This document shows, one piece after another, positions 6,827 through 11,376 of a stretch of 11,376 nucleotides of DNA. Position numbers and translations under genes: made by a program. The stretch is from NCBI GenBank assembly GCA_000316135.1, contig JH994038.1, forward strand, positions 56,650 through 68,025, read 5' to 3'. Source of the stretch: Trachipleistophora hominis (lineage: Eukaryota; Microsporidia; Pleistophoridae). Position 1 is the stretch's first letter. Each line of letters starts with the position of its first letter. The notes beneath the pieces are model-generated. The model had not been told where the DNA came from. It saw nothing but the letters and a program-made list of their open reading frames with translations, and did no database searches.

Positions 6827-6897
6827 TGCGAGGACCGGGAATCGAACCCGGGTCAATGCCTTGGAAGGGCACTATTCTACCATTGAACCATCCACGC
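6827..6897 (-). tRNA. tRNA-Gly(UCC)
   Basis: A 71-base cloverleaf can be drawn by hand. The acceptor arms are GCGTGGA and TCCTCGC, followed by discriminator A; position 4:69 is a U-U mismatch, the other six pairs are sound. The D arm is GTTC/GAAT around AATGGTA. The anticodon stem GTGCC/GGCAT encloses loop CTTCCAA with anticodon UCC (plus strand 6863-6865), reading GGA and probably GGG by wobble. The T arm is CCGGG-TTCGATT-CCCGG. The internal promoter boxes are clear: A box TGGTTCAATGG and B box GGTTCGATTCC. There is no encoded CCA, as expected for a eukaryotic nuclear gene, and no intron. A TTTT terminator follows. Confidence 0.96.
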
Positions 6898-7067
6898 CTG
6901 ACCACTAATAAAATATCTTACTATGAACATTATAATCAGTAAATATAGAGCAAACAGCAGTGTTGCTGTTGTTTAAAGCTCTCATATCCTTATTCTACAA
7001 TCTAATTCATTATTCAGCAACTATCATCTCGTACACCAACCGTGTTAATATTGAGTATTAGAAAACA

Positions 7068-7071
7068 CCCC
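7068..7071 (+). promoter_or_regulatory. CCCC start-proximal motif of the Trs31-like gene
   Basis: CCCC lies three bases before the ATG at 7075. The frame is open upstream to a GTG at 7042, but this motif lies inside that stretch, so the ATG is the likely start. Confidence 0.6.
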
Positions 7072-7074
7072 TCA

Positions 7075-7530
7075 ATGTCTAAGGTATCGGCAAATTTTGT
7101 CCAATTCTTTTCCTGTGGATTTATCCATCACCTGCTAGCACAAGGCACAACCGATATAAAAACAAGTTACCGCGATATTGGCCATAAATTAGCACCCAAA
7201 CTGCTAGAAATGTACAAAATTCATCAGACAAACGATTTAGACAAAATGCTACTGAATATCAAAAGCATTCTCGCCAATCTTTATTCAAGCAAACGATCAA
7301 TCAGCATCACAAGCGACAGAGAATACTACGTGATAACAGAAAGTGATCCACTACTGAGTAGAAGCGGTGTTAAAAGTTTGAACAGCAATAATTTAATTGC
7401 TGGACTGATTGAAGGACTTCTTGATGCCAATCTTTTTGATTGTGATGTTCTCGTGAGCGATGGATCCGATGAAAGCAATCCTAACCAAGTTTACTATCTC
7501 ATAAAAAATAGGAAAGGCACAAAGTTTTAG
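7075..7530 (+). CDS. TRS31: TRAPP complex subunit, Trs31/TRAPPC5 type (Bet3 superfamily)
   Basis: TRAPP is the tethering and Rab1/Ypt1-activating complex of ER-to-Golgi traffic; Trs31 is one of its small core subunits. The 151-residue product shows the family order: an N-terminal helix (FVQFFSCGFIHHLLAQ, residues 8-23), DIGHKLAPKLLEMY (34-47) matching the Trs31 G-x-x-L/V-G-x-R-L/V-L-E helix, a helix with ILANLY (65-70) in the place of the family's FVxxxVWKxLF, EYYVITESDPLL (83-94) matching the Y-I-x-E-x-x-P-L-I/V block, and SNNLIAGLIEGLLDANLF (104-121) matching the signature N-C-A-x-F-x-A-G-I-V/I-E-x-V-L. The closing VYYLIKN strand also fits. These blocks fit Trs31/TRAPPC5 better than Bet3 or Trs33. 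It lacks part of the N-terminus of human TRAPPC5 (188 residues). It starts at the ATG behind CCCC, not at the upstream in-frame GTG. TAG is followed at once by AATAAA. Confidence 0.85.
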   Translation: MSKVSANFVQFFSCGFIHHLLAQGTTDIKTSYRDIGHKLAPKLLEMYKIHQTNDLDKMLLNIKSILANLYSSKRSISITSDREYYVITESDPLLSRSGVKSLNSNNLIAGLIEGLLDANLFDCDVLVSDGSDESNPNQVYYLIKNRKGTKF

Positions 7531-7536
7531 AATAAA
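7531..7536 (+). terminator. AATAAA directly behind the Trs31-like stop codon
   Basis: The hexamer follows the TAG stop (7528-7530) with no spacer, the third case in this window of a poly(A) signal on or next to a stop codon. Confidence 0.55.
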
Positions 7537-7677
7537 GCGTAACTGGGATGGTTTATAGGCACTTAATGAGCATAGTCCGTGTTTTGTGCGAGTACTAGTA
7601 TTTTTTCAACGCGAAGAGATTCTCTTACGATGTTATTCATTCAATCAGCTTGCAAGTTGTCTTTTTATTGATGATGA

Positions 7678-7725
7678 TGGTTCTACTTCAGTCATCCGTA
7701 GAACCAAAGGTTTTAACTAAAAACC
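7678..7725. other. Two adjacent hairpins in a convergent spacer
   Basis: The first has a perfect nine-base stem, TGGTTCTAC with GTAGAACCA, around an 11-base loop. Three bases later GGTTTT pairs with AAAACC around a five-base loop. This could be 3'-end structure of the Trs31 transcript or part of a small RNA; no family is recognised. Confidence 0.4.
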
Positions 7726-8121
7726 CGAATGATATATTGTGAGGCTATAATTAAACAGACCTTTAGTAAAAAACCATAAGTAGGGATACAGAAATATAAA
7801 AAAATAATAACAAACATTGAGAGTATCACGTCAACATTAAACACGATATCCTCATTCAAGGATAATAAATACGTTGATGAACGAGTATTATTACTTCTTA
7901 CGTAAGATGAAGAGTTAATAACACTTTTTCTAATAAATAGAGTATTACAATATCATTCCCTAGTGCAATATTTTCAGGTCTTTAATGAATCTGTACCACG
8001 TAAAATCTTAAGCGCACTCACTCTCAGAAGGATAAAAGATAATGTTATAAACGTAAAGATGTGACAGAACACCCGGATACATTAAATGTCCTGTTTAACT
8101 ACGATAACAGATCAGTCTTAT

Positions 8122-10767
8122 TTAATAATTTATCTCATTTTCACTCATTCCATACGTACTTCTGATACATTTTGCTAAGTACTTCTTTACATCTGGCGAA
8201 ACATTATACTTTAGCTCCTTTCTTATCGTCTCTACGATCTTATCCTTGTTATAATTCAGATTGTTGAGCATGTTGCACACGTTCAGCTCATCAGACAGCT
8301 TTTTACTAAGGAAGATCGTTAGAATAACGCTTATGTTATGACAAGAGCCTTTTAAATGTAATTTTGCCAATTTACCTTCTATCTCGCTGGCAGGGCCTTT
8401 AAGATACTTCAACATAACATCAAAGATAACCTCCTTCTCACAGTCGCACAGATCCAGCAGTTTTAGCGCAATATCGTAGAAACCGTTCGGATAGGCGTAC
8501 TCGTTGAAGAGTGTCTGTGCATCAAGCAGAGTATCCATCGCAGTCTTCATACGATTTGCAATTTCGTATTGAAGCTTTGCGATTTGCAATTTTGTTTTAT
8601 TGCTCTGGTCAAAAGCTGAAACAACGGTCAAGTATTCTATCTTGTGCTCCAATGTAAGCTGCTTTATATCGATGAGCGTGTTAATGCACTTGACGCCTTC
8701 GCTCTGCCGTTTCTTGTAGATGAGGAATTTCCAGTACAAATCAAATTCCTCCTTGTTGTCACTTTCGTAAAATTTTTCTCTTAAGAAACTCTCGAGAAAA
8801 GGACTGGAAAGGCTGATTATGTTCATGTCGTCGCACTTCTCATCGCAGCACAGGCAATCATTAAATCTTGACTTGTTCCTCAGGAATGCATCGAAAACAG
8901 CGTACACGAAATCTTCTCTGGGATCGTCCAATGCTTCAAGAAGCGCGTTTTGGCACAGTAAAGATTTGCAGAGCAGCTGTACGCGTTCCTCGTAGCCTAG
9001 TTTCATCTTCTTTAGCAGTTTGACCGCACCAAGATAATATTTTGCATCCAAAATACGCTGAAAAATGCTGTGCTCAACATCACAGTTGAGAAGGTCATCT
9101 ACCGCTCGTGCTAGTGCCTCTCTGCTCCCCCGTTTGATCAGATTTAGGGCGCTGTTGTAGAACAAATCGTTAAGCGACAAAAAATCAGCGCATTTGTTCT
9201 TGAGCAGCAGGAGATTGATGCTCTCCAGGCTCTTTTTCCTTTTCTCCGCATACTTGTTGAGAAGAAGATCACGCACACTCATGTCCATTATGTAAGTGCA
9301 CTGGTAATCAACCGCTATCTTCACGAAATTCAAACATCCTATCACTTTCTTTACGAAGGCATCGTATTCGTTGATGTTCCGCAGCTTCCTGATGGCAACG
9401 TCAAGATCTATCAGGTAAATTTTTCTGATCGGGAGCCGGTAAAAGTGTTGGATAATATGAACAACGGCAAGGTACACGAAATTCCTGTCAATCTGCGAGA
9501 AAGAACAATCAAACGAGTTCGTGTCTCTGTTGTCGGCCTTGATCAGAAGATAGAAGAGGCTCACGATCTGCCCGTAGTTTCTTGCCGCCCTGTACGTGTT
9601 CTTCGTGCTCAGCAGGTACTCCGGGCCCTTCAAGTGCTCGTAAACGATGACCGTATCGCTGACCAAAAACATTCTTTTACCGCAGAAGAGCCGGCCGTTG
9701 CCGGTAATTTCGTAGTTCTCAGCCGCCCGTTTCTTATCAAAATTGTACAACTGGTCATCATTGAGCACCACCAACACGTTTTTGTCGCTGCTGTGCACCA
9801 CAAAATTGGTGCCCTGCACTTCAAACCTGTCAGTATCCTTCGTTTTGAGCGGGCATTCCCGGCTAAAAAGGAGCCGCGTCGAGTCGTAGTAATCCCTCTC
9901 ACCGTTACACCCGACCGCACATATCAACACGTTCGTGCTCATCAGCTTGTTGTTAACCACCACGTTAGTCCCATCCTCCTCCACAATTCCTATTTTCTGG
10001 TATGTTCTGCATGTCAATATCACATTTATTTTCTTAAATTTGCTGAGCGCGTACACCACAATTTCATTTCGTGTCAGGGTCACCAAAAAATTATTTTTCA
10101 CGTCGAAATCAACGATCGGACTGATCTTTCTCCTGAGGAACAAAATGGGCATGAAGTATTCAAAGAAATTAACATCAGGATTGTGCGATGTACAGCCATA
10201 CATGTCGTACTTTACCTCCATAACATCGTATTTTGTTATTGCAAATATTCGGCTGTCATCGTTTACTTTTATGTCTTTCAGGGCTTCTGTGAAGGTGTGC
10301 TCTATTTTTACCTCGAAGAAACCGTCCTCGCCCTCCTTCACGCAGAAGAAAAACAGCTTGGTCTGTGTGACCACGAGTATAATCGTAAGAATCTTTTTCT
10401 GGAAAATTGACGCCTTTGGTTTTAGGCATCTTACAAACAGCACGTTCTCGCTGAACGGAAGTACGTTCTTGTAGCTGGACAGAAAGCTGTACAGATAAAG
10501 AGTGTTGTCGTGTATGACGTACAACGTGTTGATTTCCTCTAACACACCGTATCTTATCCCGTTCGTCTTTCCACTTTCATATGCCTTGTCGTTTTCTACT
10601 ATGTAATTCCTAAGATCGTACGGTATTTGCAGTTCCCTCGCTTTTTTCAGTTTCTTCTCGGTGCTGTAGTCACTACAAGAGTTTAATATTTGTCTTACGC
10701 TCACACTCGGTGTTTTAAATTTCTCTTCAGCTTTTACGAACAAATCCATTTCTGTATTTTCTATCAT
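8122..10767 (-). CDS. NUP170: Inner-ring nucleoporin Nup155/Nup170
   Basis: Nup155 (yeast Nup170/Nup157) is a scaffold protein of the inner ring of the nuclear pore. The 881-residue product has the family's two-part plan: an N-terminal beta-propeller (about residues 65-390) and a long alpha-helical solenoid (about 400-881). The best family matches are GVLEEINTLYVIHDNTLYLYSF (74-95), which mirrors the Nup155 passage in which W/L-I-D-x-x-I/L-F-L-W-N follows G-V-L/F-P-E-I, and LFVRCLKPKASIFQKKI (110-126), mirroring V-x-L-V-K-P-K-x-G-I-F; later RIFAITKYDVMEVKY and NNFLVTLTRNEIVVYAL follow the next propeller strands. It is much shorter than yeast Nup170 (1502) or human Nup155 (1391), losing mostly solenoid. 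The frame continues upstream to a TTG at 10782, but the first ATG (10767-10765) has CCACCC four bases before it, so I start there. A TAA stop ends it, with AAATAAG next to it. Other propeller-solenoid scaffold proteins (for example Nup133) are less likely alternatives. Confidence 0.85.
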   Translation of the reverse strand: MIENTEMDLFVKAEEKFKTPSVSVRQILNSCSDYSTEKKLKKARELQIPYDLRNYIVENDKAYESGKTNGIRYGVLEEINTLYVIHDNTLYLYSFLSSYKNVLPFSENVLFVRCLKPKASIFQKKILTIILVVTQTKLFFFCVKEGEDGFFEVKIEHTFTEALKDIKVNDDSRIFAITKYDVMEVKYDMYGCTSHNPDVNFFEYFMPILFLRRKISPIVDFDVKNNFLVTLTRNEIVVYALSKFKKINVILTCRTYQKIGIVEEDGTNVVVNNKLMSTNVLICAVGCNGERDYYDSTRLLFSRECPLKTKDTDRFEVQGTNFVVHSSDKNVLVVLNDDQLYNFDKKRAAENYEITGNGRLFCGKRMFLVSDTVIVYEHLKGPEYLLSTKNTYRAARNYGQIVSLFYLLIKADNRDTNSFDCSFSQIDRNFVYLAVVHIIQHFYRLPIRKIYLIDLDVAIRKLRNINEYDAFVKKVIGCLNFVKIAVDYQCTYIMDMSVRDLLLNKYAEKRKKSLESINLLLLKNKCADFLSLNDLFYNSALNLIKRGSREALARAVDDLLNCDVEHSIFQRILDAKYYLGAVKLLKKMKLGYEERVQLLCKSLLCQNALLEALDDPREDFVYAVFDAFLRNKSRFNDCLCCDEKCDDMNIISLSSPFLESFLREKFYESDNKEEFDLYWKFLIYKKRQSEGVKCINTLIDIKQLTLEHKIEYLTVVSAFDQSNKTKLQIAKLQYEIANRMKTAMDTLLDAQTLFNEYAYPNGFYDIALKLLDLCDCEKEVIFDVMLKYLKGPASEIEGKLAKLHLKGSCHNISVILTIFLSKKLSDELNVCNMLNNLNYNKDKIVETIRKELKYNVSPDVKKYLAKCIRSTYGMSENEINY

Positions 10768-11376
10768 CTTAGGGTGGCTCAAATTTTACAACTTTTCAAA
10801 TTTGGTATTAAAATGCGGTAAACCGCCATTATTACTGCAATACACCATCACATTGATGTAAACGCGTATATATGACATAAAAAAAGTTTTATGTTGATTA
10901 TAAACGTTGATTGCATTATATATCAGTGTATATAATGTATTGCTATCAATGAATTATAATAACTAATAAACTATTATACTTCATTAATCTATTAAAGCTA
11001 CTCTTTAAGTTGTACAAAACGATCTTTAACACGTACAATACCTGATTGCTCTTAATCTCGTGCAACTAATTGCTAAATTATGAATCTTTTATTTTCATGT
11101 GTAATATTCGTTAATATTCAAAGACAAATGTAATTTTGGCTGCAAATATATTATTAAAGTTAAATTAAAGTATAAAATGAGAGCATTGGTGTAAATACCG
11201 TTGGTACTGCAAACAGTACGCAAATAATTGATATATTCTTTATTATTTTATTTTTTTGAGGAGTAAAAGTATTTATATCCTTAATTATAACAATGAAGTA
11301 ATGGTGATAAAAACTAAAAGGCAAAAGATATTGCTGTAAAATAAATGTTTAATATACAATCCTTTTATTCTGTAAC
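10768..11376. other. AT-rich upstream region of Nup155/Nup170
   Basis: No gene was recognised. Next to the nucleoporin start lies a small hairpin GCGG-TAAA-CCGC (10815-10826), the most GC-rich spot here, and TTAACACGTAC near 11027. The rest is AT-rich with short scattered frames. A minus-strand frame entering from the right edge stays open for only about 29 codons and looks like chance. Confidence 0.45.
10772..10777 (-). promoter_or_regulatory. CCACCC start-proximal motif of Nup155/Nup170
   Basis: On the minus strand this is CCACCC, four bases before the ATG at 10767, identical to the motif before the PI synthase gene. It lies downstream of the TTG that would otherwise open the frame. Confidence 0.6.

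Larger units (their letters stand above)
7531..8121. other. 591-base spacer between the 3' ends of Trs31 and Nup155/Nup170
   Basis: The two flanking genes converge, so no protein-gene promoter is needed here, yet the spacer is long. No credible reading frame was seen (the frames I read stay below about 20 codons apart from one antisense to the nucleoporin end). It holds a 13-base palindrome AAGAGA-T-TCTCTT (7614-7626), a nine-pair hairpin (7678-7706), a six-pair hairpin right after it (7709-7725), and otherwise AT-rich sequence. Confidence 0.5.

Noticed and set aside
9445..10410. A 321-codon plus-strand frame opposite Nup155/Nup170
   Set aside because: It is wholly antisense to a well-supported gene, its protein has no recognisable domain, and its composition (many His, Val, Arg) is typical of a shadow of a real frame.
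9630..10474. Further frames of 96-179 codons over the nucleoporin gene
   Set aside because: All overlap the supported Nup155/Nup170 frame and show no independent signal.
1..11376. Mobile elements, CRISPR arrays, bacterial operon or riboswitch structures
   Set aside because: No transposase-like frame, terminal repeats, or regularly spaced repeat-spacer units were seen. The only repeat array has contiguous units without spacers, and all genes are eukaryotic.

Overview
The window looks like a piece of a microsporidian nuclear genome. It encodes compact, divergent eukaryotic housekeeping proteins: a phosphatidylinositol synthase, a CAP-Gly microtubule-binding protein, eIF3b, Tom40, a TRAPP subunit of the Trs31/TRAPPC5 type, an inner-ring nucleoporin of the Nup155/Nup170 type, and a nuclear tRNA-Gly. 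No intron is needed to explain any gene, and most proteins are shorter than their yeast or human counterparts. Five of the six recognised protein genes carry a CCC or CCACCC motif 3-9 bases before the most likely ATG, a start-proximal signal known from microsporidia. AATAAA-type signals lie on or just behind several stop codons. The rather long, AT-rich intergenic regions (about 280-860 bases) suggest a less compacted lineage than Encephalitozoon, but I cannot name the genus.

Layout: 1-376 AT-rich, no supported gene; 377-937 (-) phosphatidylinositol synthase; 938-1795 a long gap; 1796-2890 (-) CAP-Gly/coiled-coil protein; 2891-3529 a divergent promoter region containing four copies of a roughly 50-base tandem repeat and several palindromes; 3530-5212 (+) eIF3b; 5213-5407 (+) a doubtful 64-codon reading frame; about 5689-6461 (+) Tom40, split between two frames by what looks like one missing base in an A-run; 6462-6826 a gap with two compact hairpins; 6827-6897 (-) tRNA-Gly(UCC); 7075-7530 (+) Trs31-like TRAPP subunit; 7531-8121 a gap with hairpins; 8122-10767 (-) Nup155/Nup170; 10768-11376 an AT-rich gap.

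The genes are not an operon or a single pathway. They are individual housekeeping genes: membrane phospholipid synthesis, microtubule tip binding, translation initiation, protein import into the mitosome, ER-Golgi vesicle tethering, and nuclear pore structure. I see no mobile element, CRISPR array or defence system. The points most worth checking are the Tom40 frame break, the start-site motif that moves three predicted starts off TTG/GTG codons, the promoter minisatellite, and the hairpin-bearing gaps. I found no convincing novel multi-gene system.
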